Assembly (NCBI RefSeq): GCF_002261215.1
Contig: NZ_NEVS01000001.1
Coordinates: 124,001-188,000, forward strand
DNA length: 64,000 nt
Direction: 5' to 3'
Origin: Bordetella genomosp. 11
GTDB lineage: Bacteria; Pseudomonadota; Gammaproteobacteria; Burkholderiales; Burkholderiaceae_B
Shown here: positions 17,431 to 26,731 of the stretch, piece by piece
How the letters are laid out: the number at the start of each line of letters is the position of its first letter
Numbering within the stretch: position 1 is the stretch's first letter
Notes under the pieces: generated by a model
Databases searched by the model: none
Told to the model about the DNA's origin: nothing
The model's input: the letters and a program-made list of their open reading frames with translations, nothing else
Translations under genes and position numbers: made by a program

Positions 17431-19184
17431 CCGGACAAGGCCAGCGCGCCCCGCGCCGCGGGGCTTTCCGCGGGCTCGCGCAGGCCGCGCAGGCGCGGCA
17501 TCAGCTCCAGCAACTGGCGGGTGTACGGATGCCGTGGCGTTTCGAACAAGGTCTCCGTCTCGGCCACCTCCAGCAGTTCGCCGTGGCGCATGACACCCAC
17601 GCGGTCGCACATCTGCCGGATCACCGGCAGGTCGTGGCTGATGAACAGCATCGTCAGCCCCAGTTTTTCCTGCAGGTCTTTCAGCAGGTTCAGGATCTGC
17701 GCCTGGATGGACACATCCAGGGCCGAAGTGGGTTCGTCGCAGATAAGAAAGCGGGGCCGCGTGGCCAGCGCCCGCGCGATGCAGATGCGCTGGCGCTGGC
17801 CTCCGGAGAACTCATGCGGGTAGCGTGCCGCCGCGTCCGCGCCCAGGCCGACGACCTCCAGCAGATCCTCCACGATACGCCGCGTGTGCGCTTCGCCGGA
17901 TGCCAGGCCATGAAAGCGGATCGGCTCGGCCACCGCATCCAGAACCCGCATGCGCGGGTTCAGCGACGAATAGGGATCCTGGAACACCATCTGCATCTGG
18001 CGCCGGATCGGGTTCAGCGCCTTTTCCCCCCGCAGGGTGGCCAGGTCCGCGCCGGCGAACCGGATGCTCCCCGCGGTCGGCGTGTACAGGCCGGCGATCA
18101 GCCGCGCGACGGTGGACTTTCCCGACCCGGATTCGCCCACCAGCCCGAAGACCTCGCCTTCGCGTATCGTCAGCGATACGTCCCGCACGGCATCCAGCGT
18201 GCGGCGATTGCGCGCCAGCAAAGCGGGCTTCAGCACGAAGCGCATGCCCAAGCCGCGCGTTTCCACCAGCGGATGCACGCCCCGCTCGCCGAAATCGCGC
18301 TGTTGGCCCAGCCAGTGGGTATGGACGTCCAGCACCGACGTGGCCTGCGGCGCGCCAGCGTTCTCGTTGTAGCTGACCCGGGGGAAGCGGCTCAGCTTGA
18401 CGTCGGGCCGGGGCACGGCGGCGATCAGGCTGCGCGTATAGGGATGATCGGGGTCGCCCAGTACCTTCGCCGTCGGTCCGTGCTCGACCAGCCGGCCGCG
18501 GTACAGCACGGCCACGCGGTCCGTGACGTCGGCGATGACGCCCATGTCGTGCGTGATCAGGATCATGCCGACCTGTTTCTCCGCGCACAGGCGGCGCAGC
18601 AGGGTCAATATCTGGGCTTGTATGGACACATCCAGCGCCGTCGTCGGCTCGTCGGCGACGATCACTTCGGGTTCGCAGCACAGCGCCAGCGCGATCACCA
18701 CGCGTTGCCGCATGCCGCCTGAAAACTGGTGGGGATACTGGCCCAGCCGGACCTCCGGCTGCGGGATACCCACCAGGCGCAGCAGGTCGACGGCACGATC
18801 GCGGGCCGCCGCGGCGCTCAGCGCCAGGTGCACCCGGATGGTCTCGACCAACTGCGTTTCCACCGTTTGCAGAGGGTCCAGCGACGTCAGCGGGTCCTGG
18901 AAGATCATGCCGATACGGCGGCCGCGCAATTTGCGGCGCGCCGATTCGGGCTGGTTGTCGATGCGCTCGCCGTCCAGGCTGATGCGTCCGCCCGCCATGC
19001 GGCCGGGCGGTTCCAGCAAGCCGATGACGGCATTGCCGATGGTCGACTTGCCGGCGCCGGATTCACCGACCACCCCCAGGATCTCGCCCTTCTCCAGCCG
19101 CAGCGTGATGTCCTGCACCGCCACGCGGGTACCCCGCCGGCCGGCGAATTCGATGCGCAGGTCGTCGATGTCGAGCAAGGCCAT
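17427..19184 (-). CDS. Dipeptide/oligopeptide ABC importer, fused double ATPase (DppD-DppF type)
   Basis: About 585 aa carrying two complete ATPase domains in one chain. First domain: Walker A GESGAGKST (residues 40-48), signature FSGGMRQR, Walker B VIVADEPTTALD. A linker with the peptide-transporter HPYTRSLIAAVP motif follows. Second domain: GESGSGKST, FSGGQRQR, ICDEPTSALD and a second HPYTRQLLELMPR. In E. coli these are separate genes (dppD and dppF). The start at 19184 has AAGGAAG just upstream; a longer frame into the permease gene is not used. It is the last gene of the operon, 11 bases after the DppC-type permease. Confidence 0.92.
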   Translation of the reverse strand: MALLDIDDLRIEFAGRRGTRVAVQDITLRLEKGEILGVVGESGAGKSTIGNAVIGLLEPPGRMAGGRISLDGERIDNQPESARRKLRGRRIGMIFQDPLTSLDPLQTVETQLVETIRVHLALSAAAARDRAVDLLRLVGIPQPEVRLGQYPHQFSGGMRQRVVIALALCCEPEVIVADEPTTALDVSIQAQILTLLRRLCAEKQVGMILITHDMGVIADVTDRVAVLYRGRLVEHGPTAKVLGDPDHPYTRSLIAAVPRPDVKLSRFPRVSYNENAGAPQATSVLDVHTHWLGQQRDFGERGVHPLVETRGLGMRFVLKPALLARNRRTLDAVRDVSLTIREGEVFGLVGESGSGKSTVARLIAGLYTPTAGSIRFAGADLATLRGEKALNPIRRQMQMVFQDPYSSLNPRMRVLDAVAEPIRFHGLASGEAHTRRIVEDLLEVVGLGADAAARYPHEFSGGQRQRICIARALATRPRFLICDEPTSALDVSIQAQILNLLKDLQEKLGLTMLFISHDLPVIRQMCDRVGVMRHGELLEVAETETLFETPRHPYTRQLLELMPRLRGLREPAESPAARGALALSG

Positions 19185-19195
19185 GGCAGGCTTCC

Positions 19196-20149
19196 TTAGC
19201 GCAGCCTGGGATTGAGCGCGTCGCGCAGCCAATCGCCCAGCAGGTTGACCGACAGCACCAGCGCCACCAGCGCGATGCCCGGGAAAATAGAGATCCACCA
19301 CATGCCGGAAAACAGATAGCTGTTGCCGATGCGGATCAGCGTGCCCAGCGAAGGGGCGGTCGGCGGGATGCCCACGCCCAGGAAGGACAGCGTGGCTTCG
19401 GTGATGATGGCCACCGCCAGGTGGATGGTGGCGATGACCAGCACGGGCCCCAGCACGTTGGGCAGGATATGCCGCCGCAGGATGGCGAACGGACCGATGC
19501 CGATCAGGCGCGCGGCCTGGACGTATTCCTTGTTGCGCTCCACCAGCGTCGCGCCGCGCACCGTGCGCGCATACTGCACCCAGCCGGATATGCCGATCGA
19601 GAAGATCAATACGTAAAGCGCCAGTTCGTCGTGCATATCGCGCGGCAGTACGCCCCGCGCCACGCCGTCGACCAGCAGCGCGACCAGGATGGCCGGAAAG
19701 GACAGCTGGATATCGGCGATGCGCATGATCACGCTGTCCACGCGGCCGCCGGCATAGCCGCTGACCAGGCCCAGCGATACGCCCAGCACCATCGAGAACA
19801 GGACCGAGGCGACGCCGACCGTCAGCGAGACGCGCGCGCCGTAGAGAATGGCCGAGAGAATGTCGCGGCCCTGGTCGTCGGTGCCCAGGACGAAGGACGC
19901 GCTGCCGCCGTCCTGCCACATGGGCGGCGTGTTCGCGTCCATGATGTCCAGCGAGGCCAGGTCGAAAGGATTGTGGGGCGCCAGCAGCGGCGCCAGCAGC
20001 GCCGCGGCGACGATCAGCAGGGTCACGGCGGCCGAGAGCATGGCGCCCGGCGAATGGCGAAAGCTGTACCACAGGTCACTGTCCGCGATGCGCGCCCACA
20101 GCACCGCCATGCCCGGCTTGTCGTCAGTGGATTCTGTCTGTGCGCTCAT
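19196..20149 (-). CDS. Dipeptide/oligopeptide ABC importer permease, DppC type
   Basis: About 317 aa. A cytoplasmic N-terminus containing DLWYSFRHSPGAMLSAAVTLL leads into the first helix, followed by the family segment FVLGTDDQGRDILSAILYGARVSL. The EAA loop is near YVQAARLIGIGPFAILRRHILPNV. The ATG at 20149 (MSAQTESTDD) is preferred; an upstream ATG at 20173 would add eight residues and also lacks a strong ribosome-binding site. It pairs with the DppB-type permease to form the channel. Confidence 0.88.
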   Translation of the reverse strand: MSAQTESTDDKPGMAVLWARIADSDLWYSFRHSPGAMLSAAVTLLIVAAALLAPLLAPHNPFDLASLDIMDANTPPMWQDGGSASFVLGTDDQGRDILSAILYGARVSLTVGVASVLFSMVLGVSLGLVSGYAGGRVDSVIMRIADIQLSFPAILVALLVDGVARGVLPRDMHDELALYVLIFSIGISGWVQYARTVRGATLVERNKEYVQAARLIGIGPFAILRRHILPNVLGPVLVIATIHLAVAIITEATLSFLGVGIPPTAPSLGTLIRIGNSYLFSGMWWISIFPGIALVALVLSVNLLGDWLRDALNPRLR

Positions 20150-20207
20150 GCGATGTGCATATCCTTGGTCCATCCGGCGGTACGTCCCGCGTATTTCACT
20201 CGGCGGC

Positions 20208-21179
20208 TCAGGCGCGCTGTACGCGCAGCCGCGGGTCGACCGCGAAGTACAGCAAGTCCACCGCCAGGTTGATCAGCACGAAGACCAGGGCGATCAGCAC
20301 CAGGTAGGCGGCCATCACCGGGATGTCGACCATGCCGACTGCCTGGATGAACAACAGGCCCATGCCCGGCCACTGGAATACGGTTTCGGTGATGATGGAG
20401 AACGCGATGATCGATCCGAGCTGCAGACCGGTGATCGTGATCACCGGTACCAGCGTGTTCTTCAATGCATGGCGGAAGTGGATCAGTCGATCGGGCAGGC
20501 CGCGTGCGCGGGCGAAGGTGATGAAATCGGCTTGCAGGACTTCCAGCATCTCGGCCCGTACCAGGCGCATGATCAGCGTCATCTGGAACAGCGCCAGGGT
20601 AATGGACGGCAGGATCAGCGCGGCCAGTCCGCTGCGCGTCAGCAGCCCTGTCGTCCACCCGCCGATCGCCACCACGTCGCCGCGCCCGAAGCTGGGCAGC
20701 CAGCGCAGCTGCACGCCGAAGAACAGGATCAACAGCATGCCGATCAGGAAGGTGGGCAGCGAGATGCCGGCCAGCGAGACCGCCATGAAGGCCCGCGACA
20801 GCAGGCTGCGCCGCTTCAGCGCCGTATAAATGCCCATGGGTATGCCGAAGGCCAGCGCCATCAGCGCGGACACGAAGGACAGCTCCAGCGTGGCGGGCAG
20901 GCGTTCTTCCAGCAACTCGCTGACCGGACGGCGCTGGCGGTAGGACACGCCGAAGTCGCCGTGCGCGGCATCGGCGACAAAGCGCGCGTACTGGACGACG
21001 AAAGGATCGTCCAGTCCCAGGCTTGCCCGCAGGGCGGCGCGCTGTTCCGGCGTCGTATCCTGTCCCACCAGGTTGGTGATGGGGTCGCCCACGTAGCGGA
21101 ACATCGAGAAGGCGATCAGCGCCACCGCCAGCATGACCAGCAGCGATTGCATCAGGCGGCGCGCGATGAAACCCAGCAT
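20208..21179 (-). CDS. Dipeptide/oligopeptide ABC importer permease, DppB type
   Basis: Encodes 323 aa. It begins MLGFIARRLMQSLLVMLAVALIAFSMF, the standard DppB first helix, with the periplasmic loop signature GLDDPFVVQYARFV. The EAA loop is DFITFARARGLPDRLIHFRHALKNT. It is the first permease of the operon, 13 bases downstream of the binding-protein gene. Confidence 0.9.
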   Translation of the reverse strand: MLGFIARRLMQSLLVMLAVALIAFSMFRYVGDPITNLVGQDTTPEQRAALRASLGLDDPFVVQYARFVADAAHGDFGVSYRQRRPVSELLEERLPATLELSFVSALMALAFGIPMGIYTALKRRSLLSRAFMAVSLAGISLPTFLIGMLLILFFGVQLRWLPSFGRGDVVAIGGWTTGLLTRSGLAALILPSITLALFQMTLIMRLVRAEMLEVLQADFITFARARGLPDRLIHFRHALKNTLVPVITITGLQLGSIIAFSIITETVFQWPGMGLLFIQAVGMVDIPVMAAYLVLIALVFVLINLAVDLLYFAVDPRLRVQRA

Positions 21180-21192
21180 GCGTCGACAGGGC

Positions 21193-22797
21193 CTACGGCA
21201 TGACCACGTTGCGCAGGTCCAGGACGTCGTCGGCGCGTTGCACCACCTTGATGTTGTCCTTCACGCCCCACGACATGGGCTGCTGGTGCAGCGGCAGATA
21301 GCCCCAGTCCTTGCGTACGATCTCGAAGGCCTGCTTGATCATCGCGTTGCGCTTGGCCTGGTCGGTCTCCGAGCCGATCCGGGCGATGAGGCCATCCACT
21401 TCCTTGTTGCAGTAGCCGCCCAGGTTGAATTGCCCGGACGCCGTCTTGGCGTCGCGGCATCCCACCAGGTTCAATAGCGCGTTGTGCGCGTCGATGGAGG
21501 TCGGCGTCCATCCCAGCATGTACATGCTGGTCTGGTTGCCCGCCTGCAGCAGGATCTTGCCGAAGTACTTGGACTTGGTCTGTGCCAGCAGATCGATCTT
21601 GATGCCTACCCGCGCCAGCATGCCGGCCACGGCCTGGCATACCTTTTCGTCGTTGACGTACCTGTCGTTGGGACAATCCAGGGTGGTGCGGAAACCGTTG
21701 GGATAGCCGGCTTCGGCCAGCAGCTTCTTCGCGCGCGCGGGGTCCGGCTTGATGGGCGCGCCGAAGCTGTCGTCATAGCCGTTGATGGCGGTCGCGATCA
21801 GAGAGCCCAGCGGCTTGGCGGCACCGCGCATGATCTTCTGGTTGATCGCGCCGGTATCGACCGCCAGCACCACCGCCTCGCGCACGCGCGGATCCTTGAA
21901 CGGATTCTTGCCCTTGACGTCGGAAAACAGCAGCTCGTCGCGTGCCTGGTCCATGCCGATGAAGATGGCGCGCGCCTCCGCGCCGGTCAGCGGCTTGACG
22001 CCCTTGGATTCCTCCAGCCGTGGCCAATCCTGTACGGGAACCGGCTGCACGATGTCCATCTCGCCGGAGATCAACGCGGCGACACGCGTCGATTCCTGCG
22101 TGATGGGGCGGAACTCCACTTCGTCGATATTGGTCGGAACCTGTTTGTTCCAGTAGCCGGCGAAGCGCTTGAGATGCGTGCGCACGTCGGGCTGCCGTTC
22201 CACCACCACGAAGGGGCCCGTGCCGTCTTCGTGCATGTTGGCATAGTTGCCCTGGTTGTCCCCCTTGACGTTGGTCGCCTCGGTCGTCTTGTTCTGCTCC
22301 GACCAGGACTTGCTCATCATGTAGAGCTGCGTCCATTCGCGCGGCAGGATGGGATTGGGGCTGGGCGTGGTGACTTCGACGGTGTAGTCGTCGATCTTGC
22401 GGATGTCGCTTGCCTTGGCGCCGTAGCCCTTCATGTCGGAGCCGGGTGTCAGGCTGCGTTTCCAGGAGAAGATCACATCATCGGCGGTGAAGTCCTCGCC
22501 ATTGTGGAACTTCACGCCCTTGCGCAGCTTGAACACCCATTTGGTGGGCTCGGTGTTCTGCCAGCTTTCCGCCAGCATGGGAACCAGCTTGAGGTCGCCG
22601 TCGTAGCCGACCAGGGGTTCGTAGAAGTTGCCCTGGAAACCCAGCGTGAAGGTCTCGTTCAGGGCCATCGGGTCCAGCGACTGCGCATCGCCCTGGTAGG
22701 CCCAGTGCAAGGTGCGCGCGTGCGCGACGGAAGTGCCTGCCGCGATGGCGAGCAGTGATGCCAAGACGATTTGTCTGGTGTAGGTGACAAGTCCCAT
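21193..22797 (-). CDS. Dipeptide/oligopeptide ABC importer, periplasmic binding protein (DppA/OppA type)
   Basis: About 534 aa, belonging to solute-binding family 5. The signal peptide MGLVTYTRQIVLASLLAIAA is expected to be cut after VAHA. The mature chain has SLDPMALNE and the family signature WVFKLRKGVKFHNGEDFTADDV. The start at 22797 is supported by GGAGAAAC directly upstream; the in-frame ATG 30 bases earlier is not. It is the first gene of a four-gene importer (binding protein, DppB, DppC, fused ATPase). The ligand may be peptides or another family-5 substrate. Confidence 0.9.
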   Translation of the reverse strand: MGLVTYTRQIVLASLLAIAAGTSVAHARTLHWAYQGDAQSLDPMALNETFTLGFQGNFYEPLVGYDGDLKLVPMLAESWQNTEPTKWVFKLRKGVKFHNGEDFTADDVIFSWKRSLTPGSDMKGYGAKASDIRKIDDYTVEVTTPSPNPILPREWTQLYMMSKSWSEQNKTTEATNVKGDNQGNYANMHEDGTGPFVVVERQPDVRTHLKRFAGYWNKQVPTNIDEVEFRPITQESTRVAALISGEMDIVQPVPVQDWPRLEESKGVKPLTGAEARAIFIGMDQARDELLFSDVKGKNPFKDPRVREAVVLAVDTGAINQKIMRGAAKPLGSLIATAINGYDDSFGAPIKPDPARAKKLLAEAGYPNGFRTTLDCPNDRYVNDEKVCQAVAGMLARVGIKIDLLAQTKSKYFGKILLQAGNQTSMYMLGWTPTSIDAHNALLNLVGCRDAKTASGQFNLGGYCNKEVDGLIARIGSETDQAKRNAMIKQAFEIVRKDWGYLPLHQQPMSWGVKDNIKVVQRADDVLDLRNVVMP

Positions 22798-22973
22798 GTT
22801 TCTCCGGCTCCTGCAGGCGCTGATCAAGCGCGGCGGACATCATTGAGAGAGACAGCATCGATAAGCAGGCCGATCCTACCGTAAGCCCGTGGCGATTTAC
22901 CTTGGGGTATACACGTGCTTGCATGACGGGATGGCTTGGGCCATGGTCCCGCGCGCGGCGGACCGGTGCCGCG

Positions 22974-24335
22974 TCAGGCGAGCTGGTGCACCAAAGCGTT
23001 CACCACGGCGGTGCGCCGCGCGCTATCCCGATAGCCTTCGGTGATGCCGCACCATTGCGGGTTGCTGCGGGCTTCCCTGATTTCGTCGGGCAGGCCGGCA
23101 TCGCGCCAGGGATCGTTGCCTGCACCATCCAGGCGCACGGGTTCGCGCGCGGCATGGCCGCGACGCTCCAGCGCCTGCACCAGCGCGCGCTGCCGCACGG
23201 CCAGCAGGCGCAGCACTGCGTCGTCGACGCTCAGCTCGCGGCGTCCACGCAGCTTGCCGCCCAGTCGCTTGCCGAAGCGCTCGATGCCTTGCCACATGCC
23301 GCCGGCCGCGGCGCCTATCAAGGCCGCCGTGCCCAGGCTGATGCCCGCGAGCATCAGGTCCACCGCGGCGCCCGCCATCGCGCCGGTGGCCATGCCGATG
23401 CCGACTTCGATGCCGGCATCCTTCAGTGCGCGCGGATGGAAAAGGTCCATGCCCCAGCGTTCGCCTTCCAATGGCAGGGGGTCGCGCGCATAGTCGTCCT
23501 GGCGGAAGTTGTACAGCGCCAGCAGCGCATCGACGCAGGCCTGCTCGCGCCGGCGCGCAAGGTCGCGCAGCCGTTGCGTGGCATCGCGCAACGCGGCCTC
23601 GCCGGCATCGCAGGACAGGCGCAGGGCGGCCACGTCCACCAGCAGCTCGGCGATCAGGCGCAGGGCCGCTTCGTGGCGTTCGCGGCGTTCGCGGGCGAGT
23701 GCATCCGACAGCCGGACCAGGATGTCTGCATGACGATCGAGCAGGATCGACAGGCGGTCGTAGAGCTGCTTTTCGCCATCCAGCGGAGGCGCCACCGTAT
23801 CGAACTCCAGCAGCGCATGCAGGCCCAGCCGCGCCATTGCGTCGCGCCACTGCATGGCCCGGTGCGAGGGCGCGTGCACGAAATTCAGCACCGGCAGCAG
23901 CGGCCTGCCGCAGGCGGCGAGCAGCGCCAGTTCGTCGCGATGCTTGCCCAGCACCGGATCGCGCGCATCGATCACGTATAGCGCGGCATCGCACTCCAGC
24001 ATTTTCTCCAGTACGCGGGCCTCCTGTTCGAAGCGCCGCCGCGCCTCCGGGGAATCCAGGAACAAACGTATGCGGTCGGGGCCATCCAGGCGACGGTCGC
24101 CGCACAAGTGTTCGATGTACTCGAGTAGCGCGATGCTGTCCTCCATGCCCGGCGTATCGAACCATGCCAGCACCGGCTGCCCTTCCAGCCGCAATCGCGC
24201 GCCTTGCACCCGCCGCGTGGTGCCCGGACTGTCGGCGACGTCGCCGAAGGCGGGATCGCGCGTCAGGGTACGCAGCAGCGAGGTCTTGCCCGTGTTCGTG
24301 TGGCCCACCACGGCGATCTGCAGCAGGTCAGCCAT
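22974..24335 (-). CDS. Predicted GTPase with C-terminal DUF3482 domain
   Basis: Encodes 453 aa. The N-terminal GTPase domain shows Walker A GHTNTGKTSLL (residues 11-21) and switch II DTPGMED. A canonical NKxD base-recognition motif is not obvious; VLNFVHAPS sits in its place, as in Era-like relatives. The C-terminal half contains a Gly/Ala-rich hydrophobic hairpin (GIGMATGAMAGAAVDLMLAGISLGTAALIGAAAGG) that suggests membrane association. The start overlaps the end of the DUF2868 gene by 8 bases. The two domains are commonly encoded together in beta- and gammaproteobacteria; their function is unknown. Confidence 0.85.
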   Translation of the reverse strand: MADLLQIAVVGHTNTGKTSLLRTLTRDPAFGDVADSPGTTRRVQGARLRLEGQPVLAWFDTPGMEDSIALLEYIEHLCGDRRLDGPDRIRLFLDSPEARRRFEQEARVLEKMLECDAALYVIDARDPVLGKHRDELALLAACGRPLLPVLNFVHAPSHRAMQWRDAMARLGLHALLEFDTVAPPLDGEKQLYDRLSILLDRHADILVRLSDALARERRERHEAALRLIAELLVDVAALRLSCDAGEAALRDATQRLRDLARRREQACVDALLALYNFRQDDYARDPLPLEGERWGMDLFHPRALKDAGIEVGIGMATGAMAGAAVDLMLAGISLGTAALIGAAAGGMWQGIERFGKRLGGKLRGRRELSVDDAVLRLLAVRQRALVQALERRGHAAREPVRLDGAGNDPWRDAGLPDEIREARSNPQWCGITEGYRDSARRTAVVNALVHQLA

Positions 24336-25866
24336 GGTCGCCTTCCAGCCAGCGCAGCGGCTGGTCCCGGTTGTCCACGATGGCCTCGGCGGGCATGCCC
24401 GCTTCCAGCAGGCGGCTGCGCCACGCGGACGTCCGGTCCGTCCAGGCCTGCGCGTCCCCGGCCTTCAGTTCGCGGGTGTTGTCGCAGCCCTGCTTGCCGG
24501 TTTTGTTTTCGGTTTCGTCGGCGCTTCGGTCACCGTTCGGGCCCGCCGCCGTTGCCGCCAGCAGCCAGACGCGGGTTTCGGCGGCCTTGCCCGCCAGGTC
24601 GGCGATCAGGGCCAGCGTGCCGCGATCCGGCGTCTGGCGCGTGTCGCACGCCAGCAGCAGGCGCCGCGCGGGTGCTTGCGCCAGGGCATCCAGCAAGGCG
24701 TGGCGTTGTTCGCGGCTGTCCAGATTGCCTGCCGCGCGTATTGTCGTTGGCAGGTCCGGCGGAGGCCAGACGATGTCGTCCGGCAACTCCAGTCCCGCCA
24801 GTACCGCCTGCCCGCCCGTCGGGGGCAGGATCGTGGGTGCGATGCGGGGCGCATGGATCCATGGCGCCGGGCCGTCCTGGCCAGGAGGATCCGCGGGCGG
24901 CAGCAGGCGCGAGCGCAGCGCGGCGTAGCCCGGCAACGCCATATCGATGGACAGTCCGCGCAAGGCACCGCGCAGGCGGGCGACGCTGACCAGCCAGGCG
25001 AGCAGCCTGGGAAGGATGCCATAGACAACCACCAGCCCGACCAGCCACCAGGCCCATTGCGCCTGCGCCGCGGCGGGCAGGTCGTGCATGCCGTCGCTCA
25101 GGCGCACGATGGCGGCATCGGGCAGCGCGAAACCGAGCCGCGCGGGCAGCCACCCCAGTGCCTGCGTCAGGCCGACGAAGGCATCGGGCGACAACAGCGT
25201 GGTGGCCCAGGCGAAACGATAGCGGGCGGTCGACAGCACCGCCAGGGAAGTGGCCAGCGCGGCGGCCAGCGCGGCAAGCCATAACAGATGGCTGATGGCG
25301 CCGAACAGCCAGCGGGCCGCGCCCGCCCGCGCCAGCAAGGCCATCAAGGCCTGCGGCGGCAGGGCCGCATCCGGCCCGCGCGCCAGTTTGCGGGTCAGCC
25401 ACAGCCAGGCGCCGCCCAGGCCGGCCCCTGCCGCGCCGGCACGCACGGCGAAGCTGGACAGCCAGAACAGGAAGGTCAGCGCGTGCAGGCCCAGCATGGC
25501 AACGGCCGCCCATACGATGTTGACGACGCGCGTGCCATCGCCCAGGGCGCTCCATGCGGTACCCACGCCAGCCAGCACGGCCAGCGCCAATAGCAGGACC
25601 GCGGCGATGCCCGCGCCGCGGCGCCACGCGGCCACGCGTTCATCCAGGTGTTCGCGGCGCGCGATCGCCCGCGCGCGCAGCAGTACGCGATGTTCGATGG
25701 GCCCATCGGCCTGCCGCGCCTGGCGCACGGCATCCTGGTCTTCCAGCGGACCCCAGTGTTCTTCCCGCAGGCGCACCGTTTCGGCCAGCCACAGGTCGGC
25801 GAAGCCGGCCCGTCCGGGTGTCGCCACGGCGCCCGGGCGGGGCGTGGCGGAATCGGTTGCCGCCAT
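24328..25866 (-). CDS. DUF2868 membrane protein
   Basis: About 512 aa. At least four hydrophobic segments are visible (for example GIAAVLLLALAVLAGVGTAW, IVWAAVAMLGLHALTFLFWL, WLAALAAALATSLAVL, WWLVGLVVVYGILPRLLAWLV), followed by a soluble C-terminal domain with a Rossmann-like RRLLLACDTRQTPDRGT stretch. The start at 25866 is fixed by a TGATG overlap with the upstream stop and by GGGAG just before it. It is the middle gene of a three-gene operon with a DUF1232 protein and a GTPase, so it is likely the membrane partner of that GTPase. Confidence 0.83.
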   Translation of the reverse strand: MAATDSATPRPGAVATPGRAGFADLWLAETVRLREEHWGPLEDQDAVRQARQADGPIEHRVLLRARAIARREHLDERVAAWRRGAGIAAVLLLALAVLAGVGTAWSALGDGTRVVNIVWAAVAMLGLHALTFLFWLSSFAVRAGAAGAGLGGAWLWLTRKLARGPDAALPPQALMALLARAGAARWLFGAISHLLWLAALAAALATSLAVLSTARYRFAWATTLLSPDAFVGLTQALGWLPARLGFALPDAAIVRLSDGMHDLPAAAQAQWAWWLVGLVVVYGILPRLLAWLVSVARLRGALRGLSIDMALPGYAALRSRLLPPADPPGQDGPAPWIHAPRIAPTILPPTGGQAVLAGLELPDDIVWPPPDLPTTIRAAGNLDSREQRHALLDALAQAPARRLLLACDTRQTPDRGTLALIADLAGKAAETRVWLLAATAAGPNGDRSADETENKTGKQGCDNTRELKAGDAQAWTDRTSAWRSRLLEAGMPAEAIVDNRDQPLRWLEGDHG

Positions 25867-26243
25867 CACTCCCGCAAGGCGTCCGACGTCGGGCCGTCGG
25901 CACCGAACCATTGATGCAGCCTGTCCGCTGCCTGGCGCTTGACGTCATCGGTGATGTACACGGCGACCGTGGCCAGGGCAGCGGCCATGACGGCCAGGTC
26001 GTCCGTATAGCCCGCCAACGGTGCCAGGTCGGGAATGGCGTCCAGCGGGAATACGAAATAGCCCAGTGCGCCGTAGATCACCCGCTTCGCCCATTTGGGC
26101 GTGCCGGGCGCCTGCAGCGCATAGAAAAGCCACAGGGCTTTTTCCACGGCCTGGCGTCCCGCCCCCTTCGCGTGGCGGGCCAGCTTGCGCCAAAAGCGTG
26201 GCGGGCTGTAGGCGGCTTCATAAGCGGAGTGCATTTCCACCAC
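25866..26243 (-). CDS. YkvA-like (DUF1232) small membrane protein
   Basis: Encodes up to 125 aa. The conserved DUF1232 core is plain: WAKRVIYGALGYFVFPLDAIPDLAPLAGYTDDLAVMAAAL (roughly residues 51-90). Two consecutive GTG codons (26243, 26240) and an ATG (26234) are candidate starts; AAAGGA lies 7 bases before the second GTG, so initiation there or at the first is most likely. It is the first gene of the DUF1232-DUF2868-DUF3482 unit and shares one base with the next start. Molecular role unknown. Confidence 0.82.
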   Translation of the reverse strand: MVEMHSAYEAAYSPPRFWRKLARHAKGAGRQAVEKALWLFYALQAPGTPKWAKRVIYGALGYFVFPLDAIPDLAPLAGYTDDLAVMAAALATVAVYITDDVKRQAADRLHQWFGADGPTSDALRE

Positions 26244-26360
26244 GATGTCCTTTGCAATACGCCGCGCCGGGCGCGGCGGGTAGACCGGTCATTGTAGCGG
26301 CCACGGGCGCAGGCGGACCGGGGCGCGCGGCCTCGCTACGGGGGTAACTCAATGAAAATG

Positions 26361-26389
26361 TTGCTTTTTGCCTGAAGATGGCGCATAAT
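26361..26389 (+). promoter_or_regulatory. Predicted sigma-70 promoter of a putative RNA
   Basis: TTGCTT (26361-26366) and CATAAT (26384-26389) are separated by exactly 17 bases. The -10 matches consensus at five of six positions, the -35 at three. Initiation would fall near 26396. No protein start fits within the next several hundred bases of this strand. Confidence 0.4.
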
Positions 26390-26395
26390 TCCATT

Positions 26396-26731
26396 GCTGT
26401 TCGCGCAGTAATCCTTCCAGAAGTCCTCCCGGAAGTCTCCTCCCAAGTTTCTTTCCCGTAGTTCTTCCTGCACAAACCCCTGGCAAGCCTGGTTCCATTG
26501 CGCCCTATGCCGCTACGGTATATAGCGTTGGTCGGCAACCTTGCCCGCTGCCTCAGGTTCGCATAGACCCTGCGCTTCGCCCGTACTGTTTGCCCACGGC
26601 TGGTTCCGCGGGTGCGCGGTTCGTTTCTTAGCAGCTTCGCCAGTTACCAGGCTAAAACCAGTCCAACCGAACCCTGGTAATCCGGCTTGGCGAACACTTT
26701 CCGTGGTGTGCCGGGCCCAGGCCCGCTTTTT
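26396..26731 (+). ncRNA. Candidate structured non-coding RNA (about 336 nt)
   Basis: This lies in a 697-base gap (26244-26940) with lower GC than its surroundings and no convincing protein gene. Downstream of the promoter at 26361-26389 comes a C/U-rich 5' part (26410-26470) with several CCTCC-like motifs complementary to ribosome-binding sites. Two nested perfect stems follow: TTCGCCA (26636-26642) with TGGCGAA (26688-26694), enclosing TTACCAGG (26644-26651) with CCTGGTAA (26673-26680). A hairpin CCGCG/CGCGG is near 26606-26619, and an intrinsic terminator is at 26712-26731. It does not resemble RNase P RNA, tmRNA or 6S RNA. An 83-codon frame on the other strand (26513-26764) is the alternative reading. 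Confidence 0.35.
26712..26731 (+). terminator. Intrinsic terminator of the putative RNA
   Basis: A CGGGC/GCCCG stem with a CCAG loop (26712-26725) is followed by C and five T residues (26727-26731). On the plus strand this is a standard, short but GC-only terminator hairpin. Confidence 0.5.

Noticed and set aside
26396..26731. tmRNA, RNase P RNA or 6S RNA as identity of the putative RNA
   Set aside because: No tag-peptide frame, no conserved RNase P core motifs and no 6S-like open bubble structure were seen.
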